Under the pieces are notes generated by a model. That model was not told the DNA's origin, ran no database searches, and saw only the letters and a list, made by a program, of their open reading frames with translations. A program made the translations under genes and the position numbers. From Enterobacter sp. EA-1 (GTDB lineage Bacteria > Pseudomonadota > Gammaproteobacteria > Enterobacterales > Enterobacteriaceae), in assembly GCA_002886105.1 (NCBI GenBank), contig CP025776.1, forward strand, positions 1,240,001 to 1,304,000: a DNA stretch of 64,000 bases, given 5' to 3'. Within the stretch, counting starts at the first letter, position 1; the number at the start of each line of letters is the position of its first letter. This document shows, piece after piece, positions 1-9,484 of this stretch.

Positions 1-9
1 TCTTAACTA
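1..9. repeat. Candidate left attachment repeat (attL side)
   Basis: The sequence TCTTAACTA at the window start recurs at 20790-20798, just past the integrase, where P2-like elements have their attachment site. The match stops after 9 bases to the right, and what lies to the left is outside the window, so the true core may be longer. No tRNA or tmRNA end can be seen here. Confidence 0.4.
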
Positions 10-50
10 AGGATCGCTTTCGCGACATCCGAAAAGTTAGTGTAAAACAA

Positions 51-79
51 GGGGTTGGCGTAATGCCAGCCCCTTTTTT
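51..79 (+). terminator. Rho-independent terminator near the prophage left end
   Basis: A 9-bp stem (GGGGTTGGC pairing with GCCAGCCCC, one G-T pair) is followed by six T. It points rightward and may insulate the prophage from host transcription entering from the left. Confidence 0.6.
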
Positions 80-142
80 AATATTGGCGATGGCGGCAGA
101 ATGGCGGCAGAGGATCGCCAGTGGCGGCACTGAATGGCAGCC

Positions 143-166
143 AAAAAAAAGCCTGCTTGCGCAGGC
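143..166 (-). terminator. Terminator of the ogr/late transcript
   Basis: A GCCTGC/GCAGGC stem with a TTGC loop is flanked on the plus strand by eight A, giving a U-tract for minus-strand transcripts. It lies just after the ogr stop codon. Confidence 0.7.
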
Positions 167-188
167 TTTGGGAGGGATATTGCCGGTA

Positions 189-375
189 TTATCGCACGCC
201 GTGGGGCGGCTTCGTCGCGCCAGACGGACAATGTAGCGCGCCAGCGATTCGTGGGTGACGAAGGTGCAGCCGCAGTTGATGTTCTGGCACTGGTGGTAGC
301 GTTCTTTGGTTTCGGTACTGAGATAGCGGCTCGAACGCGCATGAGCCGCTTCCGGCATAACGGGCAATGCATCAT
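189..375 (-). CDS. ogr: Ogr/Delta-family late transcription activator
   Basis: A small zinc-binding activator needed for transcription of P2 late genes; it contacts RNA polymerase at promoters carrying a TGT-N12-ACA type site. The start MMHCPLC and, after frame repair, the CQNINCGCTFVTHESLARYIV block match Ogr, with the Cys-x2-Cys ... Cys-x4-Cys zinc pattern. The repaired length is about 61 aa, close to the usual 72. The frame breaks near 348 and near 220, where CCTGG is expected in the VRPG codons. It lies downstream of D, and palindromes like those at the repressor promoter lie just upstream, as at the CI-controlled pB of phage 186. Confidence 0.85.
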
Positions 376-417
376 TTTGTGATTTCTCCAGCGTGTTTAT
401 GCCAGTAATAATAAACT

Positions 418-1591
418 TTAAACTTGCAAATGCAAGTCAATAGTTGCATTTGACTCTTCGTTATTCCTCGGGTTTTGAATTCATACGCCACTTTACTGAC
501 GTCGATTTCCAGCTCCAGTTTGGTGATAAACCCTTTATTATCAAGTGCGTGAGTGACTTTTGATGACCCATGGCGTGTTGTTGATGACATCTTTAAAGCC
601 AGACAGACGGATGGGGGTTTCCGGGGCGATATCGCCGCGCCCTTGCGCAAGCACCAGCGTAAATTTCGCCGCCGTGCGCTGAAGCTCCTTCCACGCCGCG
701 TCGGCCGCGGGTCGCTTCGTCTTTCGAGGCGTACAGCGTCGGCAGAATATAGACATTCTCTGCCGAGCCGGCGGTGTAGTTCGTCACCTCTTGCTTGCTC
801 TCTTCTTTGCGCTTCATCGCCACTTGTTTCGTTTGCTTCTGCGGCGTTTTGGTATCCTGCCAGTGCGCAACCACGCCGCCGTACGCCGCGCGGTCTGCAA
901 GGTCAAAGGTGTGCGTATCGCCATCGCCACGGCTGATGGTTACCGGCGTAACCGCTTTGCCGTTGCGCACGCATTTGCCCGGCACCAGAAAAATCAGCGT
1001 CCCCTTTTTCACGGCGATTTCAGCACCGTTGCGGATCGCCAGCCGGGTCAGAAACCCAATGTCGCTCTCCTTCGACTGGTCGATATGCGCAATCTTAATC
1101 CCCGCCAGCTCCGCCGCAACGCTGGCTTTTTAGCTTATTACGCGTGGCGATGTTTTCAACAATCGCGCCAAGCGTCGTGTCATGCCACGAGCCCTCTTTG
1201 GCGGTGTTCATCCCTTCACGAAAATCCACGCTACGCCCGGAAATCACCAACTGGTCCGGCGTGCCACGGTGCGTCACACCGGTCGATGGTGAAACTGCCC
1301 ATATCGGTCGGATTCTCGCCCGGCGACCCAGACTGACGCCCACCACCGCGCTGCGCGCCGGCATGGCAATATTCCCGTCAGCATCATCCAGCGTCAGCGT
1401 CAGCGTATCGGCTTCGAAACCGCGATTGTCCGTCACGGTCAGTGAAATCAGGCGCCCGGCGATATTTTGGGTGATGTCTTTGTCGACCTCCGTTGCGGCC
1501 TCGGGTCGTCACTTGCGGGTTTGGCGAGCAGCTTCAGCGCATAGAGGGGCGTATCCGCCTGCGTCAGATCATTTGCCAGTGCATCAATCAT
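418..1591 (-). CDS. D: Late control protein gpD (baseplate hub)
   Basis: P2 gpD is the tail baseplate hub, analogous to T4 gp27. Recognised from the start MIDALANDLTQADTPLYALK, the middle TDNRGFEADTLTLTLDDADG and the C-terminal ALDNKGFITKLELEID. The repaired length of about 390 aa is usual for the family. Several frame breaks occur (near 1500, 1130, 690, 560 and 472). Changing CCCGAGG at 470-476 back to CCAGG restores a natural end, TRNNEESNATIDLHLQV, with the stop at 418-420. The gene overlaps U and is the last structural gene before ogr. Confidence 0.85.
421..456. promoter_or_regulatory. Repressor-operator-like palindromes upstream of ogr
   Basis: A 16-bp palindrome (ACTTGCAAATGCAAGT, 422-437) is followed 20 bp on, centre to centre, by a second partial copy (AGTTGCATTTGACT, 442-455). 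The GCAAATGC core and palindromic design match 18756-18771 in the CI/cox divergent region. Phage 186 CI represses the promoter of its ogr homologue (B) in the same way. The functional assignment is inference. Confidence 0.5.
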
Positions 1592-2052
1592 ACGAGGGTA
1601 CCCAGTTTTTACTGGCAGCCTCAAGCAACTCGCTGCCCTTGGTTTGCAGATTTTTCGCCAGCGTAATCAACGACTCATCAACCCACTGGTGAGTTGCAGC
1701 GTGAAGTTGATTTTGCGCGGCGAGCCGTCGCTGTAAAACTCGGAGCCGTTCTCTTTGACGTTGCTTATCACATACCAGCCGTAAATCATTCCCGTGCCAT
1801 CGATAAGCGGCCACTGTTTGCCCTGCTCGGCCATCAGGCGCACGGCTGCCAGCGACAACACGCCGCCGGTCAGTTCCGGGAAGAGATCGCCGGTGATTTC
1901 CACCGTATCTTCTCCCGGGCCGATGAACTGATAGGCCGCGCGTTTGCCAACGCGCGGGTTGCTGCCTCCGGGTAAACGCGGAGGTGCGGTTCATGTTCTG
2001 GAACGGCAGCGTTTGCCGCATAAAAACGAAAAAATCCCAGCGCCAGCATCAT
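1584..2052 (-). CDS. U: Tail protein gpU
   Basis: P2 gpU caps or completes the contractile tail. The repaired sequence carries MRQTLPFQNMNRTSAF, VEITGDLFPELTGGVLSL and DGSPRKINFTLQLTRVDESL, all typical of gpU, and is about 155 aa long as expected. The start MMLALGFF follows a clear AGGAGG ribosome site at 2061-2066. Extra bases after the start, near 1935 and at 1685-1690 break the frame. The apparent run-on of T into U is most likely a product of such errors. Confidence 0.8.
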
Positions 2053-3779
2053 AATGAATAGCCTCCTGACAGGAGTGAAGTGGGAATAGGCGTTGTTGCG
2101 GCGGTTGTCGGCTTCCTGACGGAGCAGGTTCTGCAACTGGCGCTCGTTGTCGCTGCCGGGGGAAATATCGCCCGTCAACGTGACGTTATATTCTGTTTTG
2201 CTCTGGTCGACGTACGAATTACCGCCAGCGGGTTTGGCTGCACAGTAGTTGTTGAATCCCGGCATTGTGCTGGTTGGCTGGATGTATCCAATCGCGCCGC
2301 CCGCCGCCGTTGCGTCCACCTGCGGTTTGGGGATCTCAATCGCCGGTTGCTTGTTTACGATACCGAGTTTCTCCAGCAGCCAGCCGACGCCTTCCATCAA
2401 CAATTTCAGCGGCTTAAAGGGTAAGGTCAGCGCCTCAAACAGCACCTGACCAAACAGCTTCCCGGCGTTACCGCAGCTTTCAAGTGTTTGCTGGCTGAAA
2501 GCGATAGGGGCAATCAGATCGCTGAACAGGTTCTTAACGGCCGAAAGCGCGCTGCCAATGGCGTCGAAAACAGGCTGAAAAGGCACGAACAGTTCGGCAA
2601 GTGGGGCAAAGCCGGCTTTGATGCCTTCGACCACGCCGCCAAAGAAGGCGCTAATCGGTTCCCAGTAGGCGTAGATGGCCACCGCGGCGGCGGCAACGGC
2701 GGCGATAATGCCGATGATGGGCAGGGTGAGCGAGCCAAGTACCGTCAGAATGCCGCCGCACACGGTGGTAAAGACGCTACCAAAGGTGGTGGCGATGGTG
2801 ATAAGCGTACTGATGCCCGTAAAGACGGGCGCAATCACGCTGGCCACGGTGCCAATTGCGCCGGCGACGCCAACCACCACGGTGGCGATCATCCCGAAGG
2901 TCTGCACCAGCCCCTGATTGTTCTGTACCCACAGTTGCAGCTGGCCCAGATACTGGGTCGCGGTTTGCACCAGCTGGCGTAAAGAGGATTCACGGGTGCT
3001 GAAAATATCCACGCTCAGCGACTGATACGCCGCTTGCAGTGCCTGTAAATCGGTGCCGAGATTGCCGCCGTTCTGCGCGGTCGCCACGCTCGCACCGGGG
3101 CTGGCAGGGCTGGCGGCCGGGGACGCTTTCAGCGACGCTTCGTAGCCCGGTTGCATCAGTTTTTTACCGAGGTTAACCCCGGTGGTGGCCACCGACATGC
3201 CGGTTTTGCCGACGGCGGAGAGGTTTCCGGCAATGCCCAGAATGGATTGCTGTCCCGCCTTGATTTTCGCTATGCGGTTTTGCCGGTTCTCCTGCGCCAG
3301 CGCGTCGCGCTGCGTCGTCAGTGCTGCCCGGTATTGTCATTGATGCTGTTTTGCAGACGCTGCCGCGCGCGCTTGCGGGTGCGCGGGTGCTGATGCCTGT
3401 CTCGGCTCAGTACCTGACGCTGGTTTTTCACCGACTGGCGCAGGTCATCATGCTGTTGTTGCAGGAGCGCTGACGCGGCTGCGGGCTTTCTCCAGCGCGC
3501 TAATTTGCGTGCGGGTCGGCGCGTCCACTTTTTTCAGTTCAGACGCCAGCGCACGCGTGCTCTCTTGGCGACGTTCAGCTCCTCGGCTGACGGCTGTCAA
3601 CGCGCTTTGCGTTCGGGTAAAACCGTCGATTTGCGCCACCCGGCTGTACAGGCCGCGTAAGGTGGTCTGCGTCTCTTTAACGGTCAGACAGACACATTCG
3701 CTGTCTGTAAGGTTTTAAACGGGCGCGTCGCCTGATCAACAGCCGTGAGCAAGTCTTCTATTTTTACGCTGTTACTCAT
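2053..3779 (-). CDS. T: Tail tape measure protein gpT (short version)
   Basis: Sets tail length in P2-like phages and is threaded inside the tail tube. The repaired product is about 570 aa, clearly shorter than P2 gpT (815 aa). It has a charged coiled-coil N-terminal half (LASELKKVDAPTRTQISALE), then hydrophobic stretches (about residues 290-380 by my estimate: GMIATVVVGVAGAIGTVASV and GLY-like repeats) typical of tape measures. The start MSNSVKIEDLLTAVDQATRPF overlaps the E' stop. The frame breaks near 3700, 3470 and 3300. The shorter length predicts a shorter tail if tape length scales as in P2. Confidence 0.85.
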
Positions 3780-4204
3780 GTGTGTTTCCCGCTTCGCTGC
3801 AGCGCTTTTTCGCGCCATGTGATGAGTTCGCTCAGGCTCAGGGGATAGAGCTCTGACGGCGGCCAGTGGAAAATCACCGCGATATCCGCCATCAGATCGT
3901 CAACCGACAGGTTCGCCGGAAAGCTTACCGTGCCGAAGCCGGTGACAAAAACCAACCACCTTGCCGGCCAGCGCCACCATATCCACCGGGTCCAGTGCGC
4001 TCACTTCCTGCTCGGTAAGCGAAGGCGAGGTAATGCGCGGCAACACTTTGATCAGCGCATCCACTTCCGCATTCGCCACTGCCGCCGAGGCTTACGCCAC
4101 GCAGCGTACCGGCGTTCGGCTTCATCAGGGTAATAACAGTAATGCTCTGTTCGCCGCGTTTGATCGGGTTTTCCGGTGATGACGTGGTCAGTTTCGTTGC
4201 TCAT
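3772..4204 (-). CDS. E: Tail assembly chaperones gpE and gpE+E' (programmed frameshift)
   Basis: In P2, E and the longer E+E' product arise by -1 frameshifting at a T6G slippery site and act as tail-assembly chaperones. The sequence carries ITVITLMKPNAGTLRGVSL, VEALIK-type residues and ALDPVDMVALAGKVVGF in the E part, then FHWPPSELYPLSLSELITWREKAL in the E' part. The slippery run at 3946-3951 reads T5G on the minus strand, one T shorter than the P2 site; this may itself be a homopolymer error. The E' stop overlaps the T start (ATGAGTAA). Base-count errors elsewhere make the exact frames unsafe. Confidence 0.75.
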
Positions 4205-4265
4205 GAGTTCCTCGTGATTCCATTAGCAGGGAAGAACCGGTCAGCGAGGCTGACCGGGTTGCGCA

Positions 4266-4787
4266 TTACAGGCCGATATTGCGGCGGTGCTGCTCGAGGC
4301 GGTCTACGCCGTTGACTTTTTTCGATCATGTTAACGGTGTCGATTTCCACCAGTTCCGCGCCATCCATCGTCAGTTTGGAAATAGGTGCAAACGACGGAG
4401 ATTTTGGATTCGGTGTCTTCGCCCACTTTGTTTTCGCCCGTGTCGATCTCTTTCTGGCGACCACGCATGACCACTTCGACTGCCACCGTTTCACCGGTGT
4501 CGTCGCGCTGGTAGGAGCCGGCGAAACGCACAGGGACGGCGTCTGCGCTGGTTGCGCCATACAGTTCCCAGATAGCCGCATCCGGGAAGCCGCCCAGCGT
4601 CCACTCCATCGACATGGCGTCGTCATCCAGACCCATATCGACAGGCGCGACACCGCTCATACCTGCGCCGCGGTAGTTTTCCAGCTTGCGAGTCAGTTTC
4701 GGCAGCGTGATGGATTTTGCGATCCCCTGATAGCTGTAGCCATTGAGGAACACGTTCATATATTTCCAGTTTTCGCGGCATTGCCAT
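4266..4787 (-). CDS. FII: Major tail tube protein gpFII
   Basis: Forms the inner tube of the contractile tail. MNVFLNGYSYQGIAKSITLP, AGMSGVAPVDMGLDDDAMS, WTLGGFPDAAIWELYG and KEIDTGENKVGEDTESKISV are diagnostic. The repaired length is about 172 aa, equal to P2 FII. The true start is MAMPRKLKYMNVF at 4787; an extra G at 4765 (CTGAAA read as CTGGAAA) hides it. Another break near 4385 separates the end VDRLEQHRRNIGL. It lies 12 bp after the sheath gene in one operon. Confidence 0.9.
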
Positions 4788-4799
4788 TTATCAGGTTCC

Positions 4800-5984
4800 T
4801 TAATTGCTGTTGACCGAGGAGACCAGATTCACCCGGTGCACTTATCGGTGATGCGCTGGCGTAAGGTCAGGTTTTCCAGTGGCGGCACCGGCGTATAGTC
4901 GTAATCGATATACAGTTTCCCGGCTTTCAGGGTGACGGCGTCGTTGGCGGTTTCGTCGAACCAGCAGGTGGCATCCACGATGTAACCGTTGCTTTTCAGC
5001 TCGCGGAACTTCGCATTAATGCCTTCGATGATGTCGCGGATAAGCGTCGCGGTGATCGGTTTGTCCACCGCCCACATATGCGCATCGGCCATGGTGTCGG
5101 CGATAACCTGCGCGGTACGGGTGTAGTTTTCAAACAGGAACAGCGGGTCGTCAGAGCAGGTGCGGTTGCCCCAGAAGCGGAAACCGTCTTTGCGGATAAG
5201 CGTGGTCACGCCAGCCGCGTTGAGCAGATCCGCGTCGGTACCGGACTCCTGCAAATCCCAGAATACCGGGGTGCTGATGCCGGTCACGCCGTTAACGCCG
5301 ACGTTGGACAGGGTTTTGTGCCAGCCAACGGATTGGTCGATGTAAGCACGCAGACCCAGTGCGCGGGCAGTGGCGTAGGCGGTGGAAGTCGCGTTCGCGA
5401 CGGTATCCCGTGCGAGGAAATCTGGCCAGATCACCATCAGCTCACGCTGGCTGAAGTTTTCGCGGTACTTCATTGCATCGGACAGGGTTTTGCAGCCCCG
5501 GTGCGCTGACATAGCCGAAGGCGCGCAGTTTCTGGCAGACAGAGGCCAGTGCCGTGGCGACTTCCTCGGGTGTCATAACCCGGTACGCCAAGAATACGCG
5601 GTTTCACGCCGGTTACCGCTTCAGCGGTCAGCAGCGCTTTCAGGCCAGTGTATTTACCGTTTGCATCGGTAGTGCCGATGATATTGGAAATGGTCTGTGC
5701 CTGCGCGGTGTCGCCCGTGCCTTCCGCAACGCGCACCACAACGATGACCGGTTTCACTTTGGTCAGCAATGGCTTGCAGGGAAGAGGCCAGCGTACCTTT
5801 GACGCCCGCTTTCGCAATGGCGCTCTGTACGCTGGTGATCAGCACTGGTTCATTATGGGGAACATCTCAGCGTCTGCATCGCTGGCGGTACATACCATGC
5901 CAACAATGGCCGTTGAGACAGTGGAAATGACGCGTGTGCCGTCGTTGATTTCGACGACTGGACGCCATGATGATAGTCACTCAT
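4800..5984 (-). CDS. FI: Contractile tail sheath protein gpFI
   Basis: The contractile sheath of P2-type tails and R-type tailocins. The start [16 protein letters not shown], central [34 protein letters not shown] and [20 protein letters not shown], and the end [14 protein letters not shown] (repaired) give about 394 aa, the usual length. The last codons are corrupted at 4833-4840, where TACCTGGTG appears as TGCACCGGGTG. Other breaks are near 5950, 5850, 5765 and 5575. It is the first gene of the F operon, preceded by an Ogr-type site and a terminator. Confidence 0.92.
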
Positions 5985-6058
5985 CCGTTTAACTCCGTGG
6001 TTTTGGGGTGAGTGCTATTCTCCGAGGGCGGCGAGGCGGGGCGCTATTTATCGGCGTT

Positions 6059-6076
6059 GGGGCGGTGCTGGAAACA
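6059..6076 (-). promoter_or_regulatory. Candidate Ogr-activated promoter site, F operon
   Basis: The minus strand reads CTGTTGTTTCCAGCACC about 75-90 bp before the FI start, in the position of the P2 F promoter. The TGT half of TGT-N12-ACA is present but the distal triplet is CCC, so this is the weakest of six such sites. Confidence 0.5.
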
Positions 6077-6087
6077 ACAGTGACGGG

Positions 6088-6111
6088 CAAAAAAACGGGC
6101 CGCAGCCCGTT
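6088..6111 (-). terminator. Terminator after fibre chaperone 1
   Basis: A strong AACGGGC/GCCCGTT hairpin with seven to eight A before it on the plus strand stops minus-strand transcripts just after the first gpG-type gene. Confidence 0.8.
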
Positions 6112-6116
6112 CGGTT

Positions 6117-6548
6117 TTATTCCGGCAGCGCGGGCCAACTGATATCCGGCGCGGTGGCGGTGTCGATCGCTGTTACGCTATCGATGTAATCTATCCAGTT
6201 ATTGAGTTGCGCAGTTTCGTTGTCTGCGAGTTTCCGTCCCATTAATAACTTCGTCTGCCAGATAACAATTTTGCTGTGGCGGCATTGAGCAGAAGCGCCT
6301 TTTGCTGATCCGCCAGCGCCTTTTCCTGTTCTGAAGAAAGCGGTGGCATATCAACCCACGCCGGACGTCCATCAACCACCCCGAGTTGTTTACCATTTGG
6401 TGGGGTCTGACGCCAATAGACACTCACTTCGGCATCGGTTGCTTCGATGGCATCAACTGGCCATGTCTCGTCGTTATAGGTCCCGTCATTTTCCATGCTG
6501 CCGGAATAAATGTGTTCCAGAGCGGGAGAAAAAAAAGGCTGTTGTCAT
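6117..6548 (-). CDS. Tail fibre assembly chaperone, gpG type (copy 1)
   Basis: gpG-like proteins help fold and attach phage tail fibres. The product has a YSGSMENDGTYNDETWPVDA N-terminal part, then VVDGRPAWVDMPPLSSEQEK and a C-terminal helix ending DISWPALPE (repaired), as in the Caudo_TAP family. The repaired length is about 143 aa. The start MTTAFFSPALEHIYSG lies directly after fibre 1, and an extra T in the T run at 6528-6535 breaks it; a second break lies near 6265. It forms a unit with fibre 1, so it is probably the chaperone of that fibre. Confidence 0.8.
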
Positions 6549-6549
6549 A

Positions 6550-7479
6550 TTAATACCCCAATGCAAAAGCAAATGCGCCATACGCGCCTCGGCGTGCCAT
6601 TTATCCGCAGATGAAAGTTGGTCATCACTCTCAGGTCAGGATCTGAAACATTGTTGAACGAGATTGTTGGGTAATCCGTCCCCGCAACGCCCAGACGTTT
6701 AAAGGTTCCCCAAACCCCGAGCCGCTGGTTTGGAAACGGTGTGGGATGTGTCCAGTGGCATCTCCGCTGGCGTTGGACATGACACTCCCCCACTGGATAA
6801 TCAATCCGCCGGGTTTATCCGGAATACGAATGTAATCAGATTGGGTAAAACTGGTTTTAGGCAACAATGCAGAAATCAATGCTTCCAATACCCGGGTTCT
6901 TAACCGCCGCAGCGACGGCGGTGGGACCCGAGTCGGCAATCTCTTTCAGTGCACCGGGATATTTGCAAATACTGGCTGTGTGCGGGTTGGTCGCTTTAAC
7001 GTGATTATCCCACTGGTCGTCCACGTACTTACGGCTGGCGAGCGCCACCGTGGCATCCACTTTTAGGGTGATGGCCGAGGTATTGGAAATCGTCAGCACC
7101 ATGCGGATGGTTTGCGTGCGGCCGCTACCCTCATCCAGCAACGGTTTATAGGTTTCCGGGCAGTTCGCCACGGCCACCAGTACCCCCTGCGTCGTCGTAC
7201 AGGCCCATTTCACGGATCCAGAAACCCCCCTTCATTTTCCGGAATAATTTGCTCGGCGATAATCTGGTTATTGTTGATGCTATCGACAACAAGCACATTC
7301 AGTGCGCCGATGCGTTTCTGGTTCACCAGACTGGTTTGCGTGGCGTTCGGCGAGGGTAGTGCGCCGTTGCCGTCGCCCACTGCCATCCGGGTGATGTTAA
7401 GCCGGGTGCCTTGCGCCGTGGCGGCCGCCAGCTTCGCCGCTCCCTGATTGGTCAGAATGGCATAATATTTCGCAGTCAT
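6550..7479 (-). CDS. Tail fibre, gpH type (fibre 1)
   Basis: The N-terminal attachment domain (MTAKYYAILTNQGAAKLAAA, then RMAVGDGNGALPSP, QIIAEQIIPENEGGFWIRE and CPETYKPLLDEGSGRTQTIR) is the conserved gpH base-plate-binding part. The C-terminal part (IRIPDKPGGLIIQWGSVMS through YPTISFNNVS, ending YGAFAFALGY after repair) is a receptor-binding tip unlike those of fibres 2 and 3. The repaired length is about 310 aa, much shorter than P2 H (669). Breaks lie near 7210, 6975, 6890, 6760 and 6580. It has its own upstream Ogr-type site and is followed by chaperone 1. Confidence 0.85.
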
Positions 7480-7553
7480 GCGTTCACTCTCGGTTATCGG
7501 ATAAGTAAACGACATTGTCCGGTGCGGATGCGGGAAGGGGCTATCGGTCGGGG

Positions 7554-7571
7554 TTGGCTGCGGCTGGTACA
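7554..7571 (-). promoter_or_regulatory. Candidate Ogr-activated promoter site, fibre 1 unit
   Basis: The minus strand reads GTTGTACCAGCC about 85 bp upstream of the fibre 1 start, giving TGT-N12-CAA. It sits between the fibre 2 terminator and fibre 1, in the same arrangement as the neighbouring units. Confidence 0.55.
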
Positions 7572-7581
7572 ACCCAGGGCG

Positions 7582-7605
7582 AAAAAAAACGGGCCGAAGC
7601 CCGTT
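7582..7605 (-). terminator. Terminator after fibre 2
   Basis: A near-identical AACGGGC CGAA GCCCGTT hairpin preceded by eight A on the plus strand ends the fibre 2 transcript, 23 bp after its stop codon. Confidence 0.8.
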
Positions 7606-7627
7606 TTAGATTACAACGCATTACTGT

Positions 7628-8575
7628 TCAGAAACCGATTCCCGGGATATCCACTCCGTTTGCTGCACCGGTGTAAGAACGAACAGTAATGGATTGTGTT
7701 GAACGAGCGGTGACATAAACGGGCGTCGTAATATCGCTAAATGGCCCAGCGCCTTCGTTAAATGTTACTCGGGCGCTGAGGCAAGCCGTCGGGAAGGGGA
7801 TCGGCCAGTTGATTACCGAATCTGCGCCGTTAGTGACATTTGTTCCACCGTACATCCACTGAATAATCAGATCTTTTTAGCGCCACCAATAATGCCCGGG
7901 ATTTTAAAGTAGCCGTTTCTTTCCAGTTGCCCCGTTGCGGTACTTGCCAGCACAAGGTTGCTCAGACCAAGGTTCTTGTGCACCGGCCACCAGACCTGCA
8001 TTGGTCATTTCCAGCAAGGCGTTATCAACGCGCGGATATTGCGTATGTGGGTTGCTGGCAGCAACGTGCATGTTCACCGGGTTGTCTGCATAGGCCTTAA
8101 CCTCAATCACCTTGTCATCCACATACTGGCGCGTGGCCAGCACCACCGACGGGTCGATTTTGAGGGTGACTGCCGCCGTTGACGATACCACCACCACCAT
8201 GCGAATCGTCTGCGTACGCCCACTGCCTTCCTGCATTTGCGGTTTATAGGTTTCCGGGCAGTTGGCGATAGCAATCAGCACGTCGTCGTCGTCATACAGG
8301 CCGATTTCACGGATCCAGTAACCGCCTTCGGTTTCTGGAATCACCTGCTCGGCAATAATCTGGTTGGCGTTGTTGGGGGTCAACAGAAAGCCGGTTCAGT
8401 GGCGCAATACGTTTTGGTTAATCAGTTTCGTTTGCGAGGCATCGGGGGTGGGTAACACGCCGTTGGCATCGCCGATCGCCATCTGCGTAAGATTGAGTTT
8501 TGTGCCGAGCGCGGTTGCGTTCGCCAGCTTCGCTGCACCCTGACTGGTCAGAATGGCAAAATATTTTGCGGACAT
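7628..8575 (-). CDS. Tail fibre, gpH type (fibre 2, no chaperone)
   Basis: The N-terminus MSAKYFAILTSQGAAKLANA continues with TQMAIGDANGVLPTP, QIIAEQVIPETEGGYWIREI and CPETYKPQMQEGSGRTQTIR, the gpH attachment domain. The tip (LIIQWMYGGTNVTNGADSVI, then CLSARVTFNEGAGPF, ending GAANGVDIPGIGF) is a compact beta-rich domain found at fibre ends. The repaired length is about 315 aa. Breaks lie near 8395, 7965 and 7880. A terminator follows at once and no gpG gene is linked to it, so this fibre may fold without a dedicated chaperone. Confidence 0.85.
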
Positions 8576-8672
8576 GCGTTAACTCTCTGGTTGTTTGTGG
8601 ATGAATGAAACATCACCGTTAGGACTGGCGTTATTTTCCGTTCAGCCACAGACAAACGCTATTTGACGGGGT

Positions 8673-8690
8673 TTATTGCGGGCTGGCACA
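8673..8690 (-). promoter_or_regulatory. Candidate Ogr-activated promoter site, fibre 2 unit
   Basis: The minus strand reads CGTTGTGCCAGCCCGCAATAA about 100 bp upstream of fibre 2 (TGT-N12-TAA). The CGTTGTGCCAGCCCGC core is nearly identical to the site at 9409-9426. Confidence 0.6.
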
Positions 8691-8702
8691 ACGACGGGGA
8701 AT

Positions 8703-8726
8703 AAAAAAACGGGCCGAAGCCCGTTT
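8703..8726 (-). terminator. Terminator after fibre chaperone 2
   Basis: An AACGGGC CGAA GCCCGTT hairpin with seven A on the plus strand, 5 bp past the stop codon of chaperone 2. Its sequence matches the terminator at 7582-7605. Confidence 0.8.
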
Positions 8727-8730
8727 GGTT

Positions 8731-9313
8731 TTATTCCGGCTGTGTTGGCCGAATATCCGGTGCTGTCGAAGTATCGACCGCTTGCAATGCTTTGATATAT
8801 TGCAGCCACAAAATCAGGCTGGCTTTATCTTCATCGCTGATGATGCCGAGCATCAGTTCATTCTGCCAGATACTGATGGTGTCTTTCGCCATCGCCAGCA
8901 ACTGTTTTTTTGGGCTTCTGCAATAGCGACATGCGCGGCTTTATCGGTCACCCACTTACTGCCATCCCACTGATCGTAAGGCGTGGATGGTGCAAGCGTG
9001 GTAACGTCTGCGGGATAATCCCCCAGTTCGCTAATCTGGCTTTGCCCTTTGGTGTGAATGTTATACACCGTCTCGCCGCGGTGATCGGCGACATATTCCC
9101 GGTGCTTTCAGATTGGCGGTGCGACAAATTGCGAAACCTGCTTTTGCTTCACACTGGTGCTTCGATGGTGGAGTGCGCCGGAATACTGACCCCCACAATA
9201 AGATATTCCTCAGAGGGCGCCAGATATTCCAGAGTGATTTCGTTATAGTGATAGACAGTGATATAGCCGGCTTTAATGGCAAACATATTTTCGTTCAGAA
9301 TCGCTTTTTCCAT
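8731..9313 (-). CDS. Tail fibre assembly chaperone, gpG type (copy 2)
   Basis: The product begins MEKAILNENMFAIKAGYITV, continues YLAPSEEYLIVGVSIPAHST, SELGDYPADVTTLAPSTPYD and QWDGSKWVTDKAAHVAIAEA, and ends with the helix LILWLQYIKALQAVDTSTAP (repaired), a Caudo_TAP-type chaperone of about 193 aa. Breaks lie near 9180, 9105 and 8910. It is separated from fibre 3 by a terminator and carries its own Ogr-type site. This is unusual because H and G are normally co-transcribed. It may serve fibre 3, or be left over from a lost or exchanged fibre. Confidence 0.8.
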
Positions 9314-9408
9314 TACGCAGTCCTTATTTATATGGTTAAAGGTAATCATGTGGAGAGAGGACGCCGTTATTCTCTGTTTCGCGACTGGCGAACGCTATGT
9401 AACGGGGA

Positions 9409-9426
9409 GCGTTGCGGGCTGACACA
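9409..9426 (-). promoter_or_regulatory. Candidate Ogr-activated promoter site, chaperone 2 unit
   Basis: The minus strand reads CGTTGTGTCAGCCCGCAACG about 100 bp before chaperone 2 (TGT-N12-CGC). The distal triplet does not match, but the conserved block is nearly the same as at 8673-8690. Confidence 0.55.
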
Positions 9427-9436
9427 ACGTCGGGGG

Positions 9437-9457
9437 TAAAAAGCGCCAGATGGCGCT
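9437..9457 (-). terminator. Terminator after fibre 3
   Basis: An AGCGCCA/TGGCGCT hairpin (9442-9457) with an A-run on its plus-strand left side stops minus-strand transcription about 28 bp after the fibre 3 stop. Confidence 0.7.
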
Positions 9458-9484
9458 GTGTTTAACCGAACGGCAATACGGGCG

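Noticed and set aside
1-9. Integration at the ssrA (tmRNA) or ileY site as for Fels-2 or 186
   Set aside because: No tmRNA 3' end or tRNA sequence is present at either visible boundary.
1870-3198. A single 442-aa protein fusing tape measure T and tail protein U
   Set aside because: The U start has its own AGGAGG site and U continues in another frame; the fusion arises from local base-count errors.
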